Of a DNA stretch of 64,000 nt, positions 1 to 12,033 are shown piece by piece. This DNA comes from Mytilinidion resinicola (Eukaryota > Ascomycota > Dothideomycetes > Mytilinidiales > Mytilinidiaceae): the NCBI RefSeq assembly GCF_010093595.1, contig NW_022985439.1, positions 1,345,822-1,409,821 of the forward strand, given 5' to 3'. Every line of letters starts with the position of its first letter. Position 1 is the first letter of the stretch. Under the pieces are notes generated by a model. That model was given only the letters and a program-made list of their open reading frames with translations, had not been told where the DNA came from and made no database searches. The translations under genes were made by a program, and so were the position numbers.

Positions 1-342
1 GCCATAGGCTTCCTATGCAGATTTGCAGCCAACCCCGGAACCGAACATCTATCAGCTCTGCTGCACAATCTAGCATACTACAAAGGGACCAAATCACTCA
101 GGTTGAAATTGATGTGAACTCTGATTTCTATAGACGTCTAGCTAGTTGTATATATACTAGGGGAGGGAAGGGGGCCACCCCCAGGGTGGCGCGCTAGTAA
201 GTTCAGATGAGGCCTGCACAGCTGAGGCTTCAGCTCGGTTCTCTACAGCTGAGATTTCAGCTGGGTTCTCTACAGCTGATGTTCGGAGAGTAGCTTTCTG
301 GCATATGAGTTGTTGATCCTAGGTTGTAGTGCTGCAACCTGA
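1..342. other. 5' edge, no gene supported
   Basis: A TATA-like run lies near 148-156, and a short direct repeat near 221-283 is listed separately. A GTAAGT donor-like site at 197 could pair with the CTGAG acceptor-like site ending at 343 and feed the GH114 gene, but the exon it would supply does not look like a GH114 N-terminus or a signal peptide. Confidence 0.4.
221..283. repeat. short imperfect tandem repeat
   Basis: Two and a third copies of a unit of about 31 bases built around TTCAGCTSGGTTCTCTAC. The copies differ at a few positions, including C/T and G/A changes. It lies just upstream of the GH114 frame; no function is evident. Confidence 0.6.
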
Positions 343-1148
343 GTGATACTTTCCAAAACTGTGGACACGTCCAAATCGCTTACGCCTGACGTGGGCATAT
401 TCGACGTCGATTTGTTCGACACTAGCAACACTACCATTGCCGCCCTCAAGAAGCAGAGCAAGAAGGTCATCTGCTACTTCAGCGCTGGTTCCTACGAGCC
501 CAATCGATCCGACTCTAAGGATTTCAAGTCAAGCGATCTGGGTAAGGTTATGGATGGCTGGCCAGATGAAAAGTGGTTGGATATTCGGACCGCGAATGTC
601 AAGAGCATCATGTTGAAGCGTATCCAGCTGGCCGCGGATAAAGGTTGCGATGGAATCGACCCCGACAATGTAGATGGCTTTGTAAGTCATCAGTTTTGTC
701 CCTCCAAATCATTCTCTCCAATCTCCTCTTGCGAACATGGCTAATTTTACTCGTCAAGGACAACGATAATGGGTTCAGCCTCAAAGCCTCTGATGCGACC
801 ACGTTCGTCAAATACCTCGCCGGCATCGCCAAGTCCAAGAACCTAGCCATCGGTCTGAAGAACGCTCTCGAAATCATCCCCGACGTAGTCGATTCGATCC
901 AGTTTGCTGTAAACGAGCAATGCCACCAATACGACGAATGCGACGTCTATTTTGATCTGACCAACCAGGGCAAGCCTGTGTTCAATGTCGAGTATCCGGA
1001 CTCCGCACCAAACGTTACTGCGAGCGAAAGAAAGAAGCTCTGTGCAGCATATGACGGTGTCACACTGTCTACTACGCTGAAGACGTTAGACCTTGATGGG
1101 TGGGTCGAGTTTTGCGACGAAACCAAGGCAACGACTAGCATTCTCTGA
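343..1148 (+). CDS. GH114 endo-alpha-1,4-polygalactosaminidase-like protein, 5' end unresolved
   Basis: Two exons, 343-681 and 759-1148, are joined by a canonical intron (GTAAGT to CAAG). The product resembles the GH114 family, which cleaves galactosaminogalactan-type polymers. Visible family landmarks are IFDVDLFDT, KVICYFSAGSYE, GWPDEKWLD, the strongly conserved DPDNVDGF-DNDNG spanning the splice junction, FAVNEQCHQYDECD and KPVFNVEY. The frame has no ATG start: it opens at a GTG immediately preceded by TGA, so the usual signal peptide and first strand are absent. Either an upstream exon is joined at the AG ending at 343, or the gene has lost its 5' end. The rest of the domain is intact, so loss is recent if real. 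The family call is firm; gene integrity is not. Confidence 0.75.
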
Positions 1149-1558
1149 TCTGTGAAGTATGTTGAGATGAGCGAAGCTACTAGAAGGGAAAATATCCGAA
1201 AGGTTACGAAGAGGAAGTAGCATACTTTGTAAATTACGGACCGTTGGCTGCTCTGGGTGCAGTCCAACCTCTCCTCCAATTCTTGTATCATATTATCAAT
1301 CAAAAAATGCTCCTACGGCTGGTGGTCGATCCCAGGTTATCTTATACAAAAGCATACCCCAATTACAGTACCTTTCCATATGTTCACGTACACTCTTTTC
1401 CTACTCCTGGCGGTGCTTTGAGGCTTTTCTAATTTTTATAGGAGCTGTCCTCTCATTCTTGCTCTGAGGTTTGAGGAATCGTACACGTTTTGGCCGACTC
1501 TATCCGGATCGTGAGGTAAAGCTATTCTATTCTTCTTACGAATAATGCGGGAGAGCAG
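1149..1558. other. intergenic, nothing recognised
   Basis: AT-moderate sequence between the GH114 stop and the lipase relic. No frame in it resembles a known protein. Confidence 0.4.
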
Positions 1559-1613
1559 TTAGTAAGGTCTCGGAATACTTGCCGCAGGAACAGCAAGATC
1601 GAATCTTCGCCTC

Positions 1614-1993
1614 CGCCTAAATAGCCCAGAGAGTGCAATGGCAGTCTTGGACTCTATCCGTGCCGTTCTAAAGTCTGGCGCTTTCACGGGTGTCAGTCCA
1701 ACAGCCATGAACATGATCGCCGGATACTCGGGCGGGCACTGGCTTCCGAATTGACTGCCGAGTCTCACAAGGAATACGCGCTTGAGCTGAAGATTGCTGG
1801 AGGCGCCATTGGAGGTTTGCCGACTAATATCACGAAGCTGTTCTTGGCCGTCAACGGGAACGTCTTTGCAGAACTCATGTCTGCGAGTATGCTTGCGGTC
1901 GCGGCCAAGTTCCCCGAGCTTGCGGCGTACATTGAAACGCAGCTGATCAAGGACTATATCGCTCAGTTCAGCATCCTGATTTCTCAGTGCTAG
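1614..1993 (+). pseudogene. secretory lipase (LIP family) remnant
   Basis: The piece matches the C-terminal half of fungal secretory lipases (the family of Candida LIP proteins). The first part, about 1614-1753, contains the nucleophile-elbow motif AGYSGG. A one-base deletion directly after that motif throws the frame into a stop. The second part, about 1735-1993 in another frame, carries IAGGAIGGLPTNIT, LFLAVNGNVFAEL and AAKFPELAAYI, all typical of the segment following the elbow. The N-terminal half, signal peptide and C-terminal Asp/His region are missing. Neighbouring the incomplete GH114 gene, it marks this end of the window as decaying accessory DNA. It cannot make an active lipase as it stands. 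Confidence 0.7.
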
Positions 1994-3482
1994 GAGGATA
2001 CGACGAATAAGACTTATAGATACGGCCCAGCTTTGGCTAACCGGGACATTGCTAGCTGGCTCGACAACGGAAGTAGCACAGATTCCTGTACATACTTAGC
2101 GTTGTGTCGAATGAATCTAGAAAATATATAGGTGCTGAGCCTCCTTCTCCTGCTGACACAAGTGTGACCTTCGTATACACAGGCAAACATTACTACACTT
2201 GACGAAAGCCCATGTCCAGTAAAGACCCAATTGGAAGGATTGAAACAAGAAGATTACTGCGTCGCAATTAAAATCTAAAGTACGATGGCTACGGCATGCT
2301 CCATGCGTAGCCAGCCACGCGAGGCATGAAAGAACCGGCACTCTTGGTTTGAACAAGAAGTGGCAGGTGTTTCCCGGTGTATGCCAATGCTTGGAGTGCT
2401 TCAATACATTATCAGAAATTTGAGCGTGATGAAAGCTCTTCAACTTAAGTTGTTTTGAAAATCGATGAAGCGGTGTAAGCATGGCAGACAGATGTATGTC
2501 CATATAGGAGGAATTTCTTGAGTGTGCCACCTTCTTTCCGCTTAGCGTGCCAGCCCTGCTACCGTACGTATAACGAGGTCCTAGTCATAAGTCTGTCCTA
2601 GAATACGTGAGACACACAAGACACTGTATTCGGACATCCGATCCTCTGGCATGTATTGTCTTGAGGCTTGGGCGTTCAATATGCTTCAGCATAAGCGCTG
2701 ACTTAACGGGAGGCTGTTCCCGGCATGACTAGGTAGCGGGAACCGGCCTGTATGTACATACGATGCCTTTAGGACAATGCCTGGCCCACCTCCAACGGTG
2801 AGATGGAGGCCTGGGAGCTTGGGAGGTGTGTTAGCGTGTAAGGGTCGTTGGCGGCTTGGTCGAGGAACAACGCCGCAATTCGATGCACGTTGTCTGGCTA
2901 GATTTCGCATACCAACATTGGTGTCCGGCATGGAGCCCTTGTCGTGTAGGATTGAGCAGGCGAGCTTGGGCTCACAAAAAGTGGCAGTACACCAAGTCGC
3001 CGTCTGGGGTGGCCTAGAAGTTTCAAAGCTGGTCACATCCATCGCCTTGGTTTCGACCAATTTTTCGAAAATGTCCCAAAAATCCCTAAAAAGGGTCGGA
3101 AATCATCGGGTTGGAAGCTTCGTGATTTGTTATACTTTACTTCGTACATGTAAGCGCATGGCCTCGCGGACTGCGACTTTCTGTAACCCCAAGCCCGGCT
3201 AGCATGCATATGGTTGGATTCTAGTTACGACTCATAAGCCTTAAATACCTGTCACCCACCGCCTGAAGTCAGCCATCGCGGAGCTCCACACGCCCTATCC
3301 CGCAAGACAATCCCATCCAGCAAGTACTTTTGCCTTGTATTAAGTTTATGCACTTCGTCTCCACAGATAGGCCTTGCTGCCGGAGAACCCGCCCTCTCGT
3401 TCGTCTCCACCGCGGAATTAAGGGAGATAGAGCACAACTCTCGATTTGAAAGCCTTCAAAGAGGTCGTGTCCAAAAGACACT
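1994..3482. other. gene-free stretch of about 1.5 kb
   Basis: Several open frames exist here (for example 2117-2530 minus and 2777-3202 plus), but none has a recognisable domain, a splice structure or conserved composition. The only structure I can support is the imperfect inverted repeat at 2965-3198. Confidence 0.4.
2965..3198. mobile_element. possible MITE-like element with imperfect terminal inverted repeats
   Basis: About 26 bases near 2969-2994 (CTTGGGCTCACA then AAAAGTGGCAGT) reappear inverted near 3167-3192 (CTTGGGGTTACA then GAAAGTCGCAGT on the minus strand), roughly 21 of 26 identical by eye. The span is about 230 bases, the size of a small non-autonomous element. No clear target-site duplication was identified. 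Confidence 0.4.
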
Positions 3483-4756
3483 ATGCTTAGCTACATATCG
3501 GCCACAAGACGGAAGGCATGTAGTGCATGCGTAAAAGCAAAACGACGTTGCGATTTAGGCTATCCTTGTTGTAATCGGTGCTTCACGAAGGGCCTAGTTT
3601 GTCAATATGTAAGTCTTAACCGATCCGACCTACAAAGGTAGTGAAATTCCACTTCCAAGTATCTAATACTATACAGCGCGGAGCAAGTGCCAGTGATGCA
3701 TTGACTCAACCAGAGGTTGTGGTCCGCCAAACATCTCCGGAAATAATCAACCGAAGACATCGCTTTATAACACCTTCAGATTCCGAATCCGTTTCATCGC
3801 CACGTGAGCCCCGGCGGCTCTCAGCTAACGACTTCGAATCTCTGTTTTCTGGAACCCAATGTCCACGCTCTGAAAGTAGCAACTATCCCTCCCCGCGGCA
3901 TGGTTCACACGCAGACAGTCCATCTTTGGGCCACTACCAAACACCAACCCTCCTCTCACCAGCCCCACAGATCTGGGAACCCTGCTCACTATCGAATCTG
4001 CAAATCAACTTCATCATCGACCAACTCTCTACCTATGTCCGCGGCTTTGCATACGCGGGCAGCACCCCCTTCATCCATCCAACTCTTTACGAAAAGTGGC
4101 AGCCTGCAGCATACCAAGACGCCTGCGCCCTCTCCGCGCTCTACATCCTCAAAACCCCACGGAACAAGAACACAATCTCCAGCTCCATCAGCGCCAAAAT
4201 CTCAGCGCTAATATCCTCCTCCTCGTTCTGGAGTCTCTCAGACCTCCTCGCCGCCGTCCAAGCGCTTCTGATCTACCAAATCATCCGCCTCTTCGACGGC
4301 GAGCTGGACCAGCGCCGCGTCGCCGCAAAGCACAACGCCGTGCTCGAGAAATGGGCGGCCGAGCTCTGGCGCCGCTCCTTCGCCGAGCCGTTGAGCTTCC
4401 CGACCGAGCACCAGTCGTGGATCTTCTACGAATCGCTCCGCCGGACGGTGTTGATGTCCGTGTTCCTCCGCGGCGCGTGGTCGTGCGTTACCAACGGTGG
4501 CGTATGCGAACAGTGCCCGACGCTGAATCGGCTTCCCGTCACTATCGATCCGGAGCTATGGGAGCTTGCGGAGGGTGACTGGGAGGCCGAGTTGAGCGCG
4601 AGAGCTGCGAAGAGCATGTCGACTTATGGGCAGTATGCGTTATCTTTTAATCCGGAGAATCAGGGCGCGCTGGGCGTGTTTGAGAGGATGTTGCTGGTGG
4701 CTTGTCGAGGGGAGGCGGCGATGGACTCGCAGGTGCCGGTGATGGGGTTGGTGTGA
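3483..4756 (+). CDS. Zn2Cys6 fungal transcription factor
   Basis: Exon 1 (3483-3608) encodes a Zn2Cys6 binuclear cluster within the first 40 residues: CSACVKAKRRCD, then CCNRC, then KGLVC. Exon 2 is 3677-4756; the 68-base intron has GTAAGT and ACAG ends and keeps frame. The product is about 401 residues. After the zinc cluster comes a Ser/Pro-rich linker (about 45-145) and a helical region (about 150-390) without the full fungal-specific TF domain signature, the layout of many cluster-specific or accessory regulators. It should bind DNA in the nucleus; the target genes are unknown. No biosynthetic cluster is visible nearby, so its regulon probably lies elsewhere. The start is the first ATG in frame with the cluster. 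Confidence 0.85.
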
Positions 4757-6174
4757 TACTAGGTGTAAGAGCGGGATTGGTGTAATGGTTTTGGGATAAT
4801 GGACAGCTTAATGAAGGATATGGGGGAGTCTGGCGCAGACATGGGAAAATAGGGATTTGTCTGAATGGGGGCGGCGTATATTTATTATCTAAAACTCCCA
4901 TCTTAATAGTTCTTTACGAATCAACAAATGTAATACTGTTGTACAGTACTAGGTCATAAGTCTCGAAACGCGGATTAATCACTCTGGGCTCCAATCCTGC
5001 TCACTGGACACCACTGTGATGAGCAGCCCGGTAGTAAGCAGCCAGTTAGTCAAGGGGCAGGCTAATTTGCACTACTTGAAACTTGACGTCGCTCCTGGGT
5101 TTTTGAAGTCCCATGGGGTACCCCAAACAGTGGTAAATGCGTGTGCACAAACTTATGGCCTGTCGCTGTGCAGGCCTACGATATAGGACTACTCTATCCT
5201 GGACGATGGACTTCATAAAAGACAAGAATCTAACTAGCGAGTTTTCATGCAGTCTCTCGAAAGCAATACTCGCAACCTATGAAGTTTCTAGTGCAGCCCA
5301 AATTGCATAATGTCGTCGACCTGCCTATTTTCAACTCATATCTCCCGACCTGCGGCTGTGGTAGGTGGTACAAGTCCCATCACCTGCCCAAAGTCTGCAT
5401 CCAAAACGCAGAGATGACCACGATCCTATCCTAGGGCCGGGAATCCCCGATATCCAGTCCACTAAACGAGCGTATGGCGGTGAAGTTGGGCGTGGGATGG
5501 CCATGCCGATCAGGATGTTTTCGGGAATCGTGAAGGTGATCCAACCAAAGACGGACCTGAGGGGTGCCGCCAGGACAGCACAGCGCATGTGCAGCAAGCT
5601 GAAAGCTGAGACGCTGTGACGCGAGTCGCGGGTGAGACGGGAGTGGCTCCGCTGATGTCATTCGGGACCCTGCGTCTTAGTTACGGAATACTATAGTTGG
5701 CTTACAGTATCCCCCCTGTACGGACTGGACACGACCGTGCGCAAAACAAGGGTTTTTGTATGTAAAATCCCTTGTTCTACGCACGATCGTGTCCAATCCG
5801 TACAGGGGGGGATACTGTACGGACAACAATGCTTCCAAGTGGACATTATTTCTATACACCTGCGCTATAGCTCTAGCTATACTTACAAGTCACGTTGTTG
5901 TTGTAGCACTCCGCAGTAATGCGTAGTGGTGCATTGATGTTGGTGTTGCTCGATGCGCGTTGCGCGCCCCGATGGTCGATCCTCCTATTGTCCGTCAGCC
6001 AAGTATAGTATTCCGTAGCTTGCTTCACATGTGAGAGAGCACCCGGCCCCGCTGGCGCACGTCCGATTTGGGTAGGCGTTTTTTGGAGTGAGACGGCGTC
6101 CATAAGTCTCCCCCCACACCTGGGCAGGCTCTCGCGAGAGACCTGTCTGCCCTTGCTTGTCCACTGCTGGCGGA
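4757..6174. other. gene-free stretch containing a foldback element
   Basis: No protein-coding gene recognised. Holds the 117-base inverted repeat at 5704-5820. The rest shows only short frames without domains. Confidence 0.45.
5704..5820. mobile_element. 117-bp foldback / MITE-like inverted repeat
   Basis: Two arms of about 50 bases (5704-5752 and about 5768-5820) are near-perfect inverted copies separated by about 15 bases. Arms begin ACAGTATCCCCCCTGTACGG. They differ by one C in the C-run and a few changes, nearly all C/T (G/A on the other strand) such as GGACTGG versus GGATTGG. This fits a small non-autonomous DNA element or the two ends of a deleted transposon, with RIP-like mutation between arms. 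The element could form a long hairpin if transcribed. Confidence 0.7.
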
Positions 6175-6762
6175 ATGGAGTGCTCAACCGCGTCGCCGAT
6201 TCCAGTTGGCAGGTCCCGCTCGCTGAGCCTGCTCAATGGCGTGCCCAATCGTTTCTACGACTTCTCCCGCATGGACCAGATCACCTTTGTTCAACTCGCC
6301 GACTGGTGCATGGAGCACAAGACGCCGGTGACAGCGGCGGAGGATATCAGTATCGAGGAGTGTCTGTTTATTTTCCTGGACATTGCTGGCCAAGGAACGA
6401 GCTTCAAGGAAGCAGCGCAGTCCTGGGGTCACCCCGAGGACATCATCAAGAAGTATGGACAACAAGCCCCGTGTCTCCTCGTTCAGCGCTCTAACGTGCA
6501 TAGAATCTTCCTCGGCGTGGTCGAATGGCTACGCGCTCTGAAAGAGGACGACGAAGCCACAACCTCCTCCTGGACACAATCCACACAATCCACCACCAAC
6601 AAGAACAAATGGCGTGTGCTAAAGACGTGGCGCCCATCGCGTCGTGCGGAGGGATTCGCACGAGTCGGGGAGGACGGCGGCGACGGCATTGAAGTGAACA
6701 AGGACGAGGTCATTGAAGCGTTGACGGCACTGAACAACTTCATCCACGATCATAAGGAGTAA
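6175..6762 (+). CDS. small Harbinger-type transposase-derived protein (DUF8040-like N-terminus)
   Basis: Residues about 28-100 resemble the helical N-terminal domain of HARBI1/PIF-Harbinger transposases (DUF8040): FSRMDQITFVQLADW, then DISIEECLFIFLDI, then EAAQSWGHPEDI. A 51-base intron (6453-6503, donor GTATGG, branch CTAAC, acceptor ATAG) is very likely; it is a multiple of three, so the frame stays open unspliced, and splicing yields EDIIKK-IFLGVVEWLRAL, which matches the domain better. The spliced product is about 178 residues. The catalytic DDE nuclease core is absent, yet the C-terminus EALTALNNFIHDHK resembles the very end of these transposases. So this looks like the two ends of a transposase with the middle lost, either a relic or a domesticated DNA-binding protein. 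The frame is clean. The start is the first ATG. Confidence 0.6.
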   Translation: MECSTASPIPVGRSRSLSLLNGVPNRFYDFSRMDQITFVQLADWCMEHKTPVTAAEDISIEECLFIFLDIAGQGTSFKEAAQSWGHPEDIIKKYGQQAPCLLVQRSNVHRIFLGVVEWLRALKEDDEATTSSWTQSTQSTTNKNKWRVLKTWRPSRRAEGFARVGEDGGDGIEVNKDEVIEALTALNNFIHDHKE

Positions 6763-7424
6763 ACGGGCTGGACTGGACGGAATCGGCTTTGGAGTTTTAG
6801 AACAGCGGTAAGGTTGATCCGGCGTTTGGGGGTGTCATGGGAAAAGGTACCAAATACAATGCCAACGGAATTACTACTCAAGACGAGGCCGCAGTAGTAG
6901 TGATGAGATATCGGAGTGGTGAGAAGGAGAAGTATAGAATCCCGATCACATGGGGTGTCACCATATTCCTTTTGTTACTACCAATTTTCGAACTTCGGTC
7001 CGACATGACAGCAAACGATACCTAATTGTAAGTACTAACCACGGAAAGCACACTATTTTGGCCCCCTCCGCTTGTAGCATTTACAGCCTTTCACATCGCG
7101 CGGGTGGGTTTTAAGCTTCCCAGATGTCAGCACGAACCATTTGCCGCTGCGCTTCGTATTTTCTAGGAAGGAGCTTACGACGCGACGTTTTACGTGTTTT
7201 CCGCCGAGTTTCTGGTACACTAGCGCATCGTATTCGTTAGGAGTCACCACGCTCTGACAAAGGGCTGAGGGCGGCCATGGTTCGTGCTTTTTACTTCGTG
7301 ATCCTTTTCGGTTTCCTTCTGTGTCTCCTTCCGTCACGCGAAATGTCAAAATCTAGCCCCCTTCGCTCGTATACTGTCGAATACGACATTTAGCCGCAGT
7401 ACTCCGCCGCCTCAGCCGAGGGCC
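6763..7424. other. intergenic, nothing firm
   Basis: Short frames at 6837-7025 (plus) and 7053-7349 (minus, basic) have no recognisable domain. Probably 3' flank of the transposase-derived gene and promoter of the membrane protein. Confidence 0.35.
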
Positions 7425-9662
7425 ATGCCCAGCTCAACGTTTGTCACTGCGAACCAGACGTATCTTGGTTCGACTGGGTGGGTGAATGGCTCGCTATACA
7501 TGCAGAGCTTCGACGCGGACAACATATACGCATATCCACAAACCGGGAACCACCACAACGTCAATCTGACAATACTCCCGAATGATCTGGCTTCTTTGAC
7601 CTTTGGTGCGGCTGATCAATGGGTAACCACCGCTTTCCAGCTGGCAGATTTCGTGCTTTCCAACGACACATTCCGCATCCCCGTTTTTTGTGTCTATCCA
7701 ATATCCAGCCAGTACGATGTTTTACCCCGGGCGCTCTTTTACCTGCTCCTGATCCTATCTCTTGTTTTCCGTCGACACACTTTGCTCTCGACGGCTGCTC
7801 TGGCCACAACAATGACCTATTCGGCAACCGCCGTGATCCATGTTTTCGCACTGCTGGCTCAGTATCGCTTCAACACTGGTCCAGGCGACGCCAACTCAGC
7901 CAAAGAATACGGCGATGTAGATCTGCTAGCCATCTTCCCAATTCTGGCCGCAGCTGGCATCATGCTGGCGCCCATCCTGTAAGCCACGATAATCAGCGAT
8001 CCCAACGAGCCGAGCTAACAAATCTGCAGCAATTGGTCTACTACAATCCGTCGCCATCGAGCGCAAGCTATCATCATCTGGTGGGGCATCTTGATCTTTG
8101 TAGGCCTTGTGCCAGCGTGGATCTACATGTACGGCTGGGGTGAGAAATTCGATCTCGATACCCTGGAGTCATTCGCAGCCTGTCCACGAACCTCGGATTC
8201 CCAGTGCGACTTTGGTCCAGATTGGAGCTTTGAGCATGATTTCACCTACGCCCTCTTCAAGAGGTGTAACTGCGTTGACTTCTGCGCGACGCTAAGCCCG
8301 ACAGCTCCCATGAGGTCCGGCTCCAACATGGTGGCCTGGATCGGTCGTAAAATCAGTTGGCAAATCGGCGAGGGGGACCGCGTCTGGTCGCTCTGGACAT
8401 TTAGCTGGATCGTCCTGATATTCATAGTTCTCTACGGCATTTTTGGCATCATAGCGAGCCGCTCTAGCCCCGCCTCCGTCCGAAACGCCTTCTTCAAATT
8501 CCTCAGCTCCGGCCGTCGCCAATGGATCCAAGTCCTCTTCGAAGGCAGGCGACAAGAAAAGCTCCTAGACAAATTTCACCTCACAACGCATAAACCATCG
8601 CCCCCCACCGGCCTGCGCCGCCTCCGCCACCACATCGCCAAATACATCGCCGCGGGCATCTACCTAGGCTCTGTTGCCGGCGCCATGCTCTCCCCCGCAA
8701 TTTTCGTCACCACCGTCGTCTCGAACGAGCTCCTGCTCGGCATGTACCCCGTGAGCGAGCACCACGACGCCGTCGGCGCCTGGGCGCCCTGGGTCAGCGT
8801 CGGCCTCGTGCTCTTCGCCGCCGTCATGGACCGCTACTTCCGCCCGCTGCTCATCTCCATGCGCATCGCGCTCGAGTCCCTCTGGAGCGTGGTGCGCTAC
8901 TCGGCCCTCGAGCGGCGCGAGTTCGCCTCCAACGTCCAGACCCGCGAGACCCTCCGCCACCGCTTCGCCAAGTTCAACCAGGAAATCAGCATCCCGTTCC
9001 AGCACGCGTGGCACCGCGGCATCCGACTCACATGGCACGCGCGCGTCAAGGTCGCCGAGTTCGCCTGGTGGTGGAAGAACACGGAGGAGGCGTCCGCGCT
9101 CAACGACCGCGAGATCCGCGCATGGCAGAAGGCGCGGCGCCCGAAGCCGAAATGCGCGTGCTTCTCGTGCGTCCGTCGAGCGGAGAAGCGCGAGAATCAG
9201 AAAGCAGAGACGCGCAAACGCCGCGAGTTGTCCAATCAGCCGTACGACAGCGACAACAGCGAGGACGCGGCCGAGCTGCAGACGGTGCTGGAGTACCTCC
9301 AGGCGCGCGTGAAGCGGCGGCTTGGGCCGGACTATCATATTCGTCGTAGGCCGCGGGAAGGGTTTGCGAGCGCGGAGGTGTTGCCGCTGCCGGGGTATAC
9401 GAAGGCGGATATGAGGAGTCCGCCGCTGGACGAGTGTGCGGAGCTGCCGAATTACGGGTACCTGCTGAAGCGGGTGAAGAGGCGGCTAGGGGAGAACTAT
9501 GAGATTGTGAGGATGCCAGGTGGCGGGGACGTGCCGATGCGGTATCTGGCCCGCGAGGCGGAGGGGTCGTGGCAGTCGCTTGATACGGCCTATGCGTCGC
9601 CGGTAAGTCCGGAGAGTGCGTCGGATCGTCAGAGGCTCTTTCAGGATGGTTGGAAACAGTAA
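7425..9662 (+). CDS. large polytopic membrane protein, unknown function
   Basis: Exons 7425-7978 and 8030-9662 flank a 51-base intron (GTAAGC to TGCAG), giving about 728 residues. I do not recognise the family. About seven hydrophobic segments are visible: three in exon 1 after an N-terminal, glycosylation-site-bearing region (NQT, NGS, NLT), then one at AIIIWWGILIFVG, one at WTFSWIVLIFIVLYG, and two near YIAAGIYLGSVAGAML and WVSVGLVLFAAV. Between segments four and five is a Cys-rich loop (CPRTSDSQC, RCNCVDFC) that probably faces outside. The C-terminal third (about 480-728) is charged, likely cytosolic, and carries a repeated motif: RVKRRLGPDYHIRR and, about 58 residues on, RVKRRLGENYEIVR. 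This could be a plasma-membrane sensor or channel-like protein, but nothing here proves it. Codon-rich GC in the C-terminal half contrasts with the flanks. Confidence 0.75.
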
Positions 9663-10666
9663 TGGTCTAGAGCCTGGGTCGTGGAACACTGTGAGTACGA
9701 GTATGTAGAAGAAATGATATCGATGCGAGCTATGACTCCCAACTCGACTTCTGTGTCTTGCTCTTGTCCTTCCTATTTGTCCTTTAGACTTTGGAGACAT
9801 GGTGCGATTAGGAGAGCTCGTAATAAAAACAGAGAGAGGAAGGGGCTGGTAAGTTGAGATACGACGTCTTCATTCATACGTACCCGTAAAACGGCCCCGA
9901 GCCGCCACCCCTTTCGACCACACAGTCAGAAAAGCTGAACCAATACCCTCATTGTGGTAGTTGTTTGAGTAAAGCACATTTAGGAGTAATGGGAGTAATG
10001 GGAGTACACGAGGCGTAAGAAGGCAAAGACAGGGCATGAAGGGGCAGTAGCGAGCTAAGGACGGAAAAGTAGGCTGCATTATGGTGTCCTGGTGTTCAAC
10101 TTCACCTTGTCGAAACACCCCTGGTGGGGTAAGTTCCGGTGGGTTTAGCCATTTCGACATCCCTCTGCCCGAGGTAACAGCCAGAGCTTGGCAGCATGAA
10201 TATTTGGAAGTCGGATTATGGCAAACTCTGAATACCATGAGCCGAGAAAGAGCCTCCAGGCTTCGAGAGTAGTCTTAGCCAGTGCCCCAATGTGTACTGG
10301 CAAAATTAACATCACCACAAAACCTTGATAGTACCGGAACGATGTGATTCTCTATTTGCAGGACAGGCAAATGTGCCTCATAACGGATGATATCGTCCAC
10401 CACGGCCGTAAGAGCATAAATCTCGACAACCTTGGAGCATTTTTACACCTGGTCTCAGTCATAACTCCTCGTCCGTCATGCCGCATGCTCTGCTGCCATG
10501 GCGTATCAATCCGAATCATTCCATGCCCTTCGTAGACCTGCACACAGGCCGTGACCCAAAGTCAAGCCCAGTTCAACGCCAAATTTTAACCAAATCATCT
10601 CTCTAATGCTAGCAGAGAAATCAAGAAGCTATCAGTAAGGTAAGGGGCAACAGAGGCGAGAAGATC
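9663..10666. other. intergenic, 3' flanks of converging genes
   Basis: No gene recognised. A short GGAGTAATG-type duplication lies near 9983-10003. The plus-strand membrane protein and minus-strand methyltransferase converge here. Confidence 0.4.

Positions 10667-12033
<1,367 letters not shown>

Noticed and set aside
2117..2530. 137-codon minus-strand frame
   Set aside because: No domain, no splice context and composition like the surrounding non-coding DNA.
6837..7349. Two small frames near the membrane protein promoter as a gene pair
   Set aside because: Neither has a domain or believable splice partners.
8664..9338. 224-codon frame on the minus strand inside the membrane protein gene
   Set aside because: Shadow of the GC-rich real exon; codon pattern follows the sense strand.
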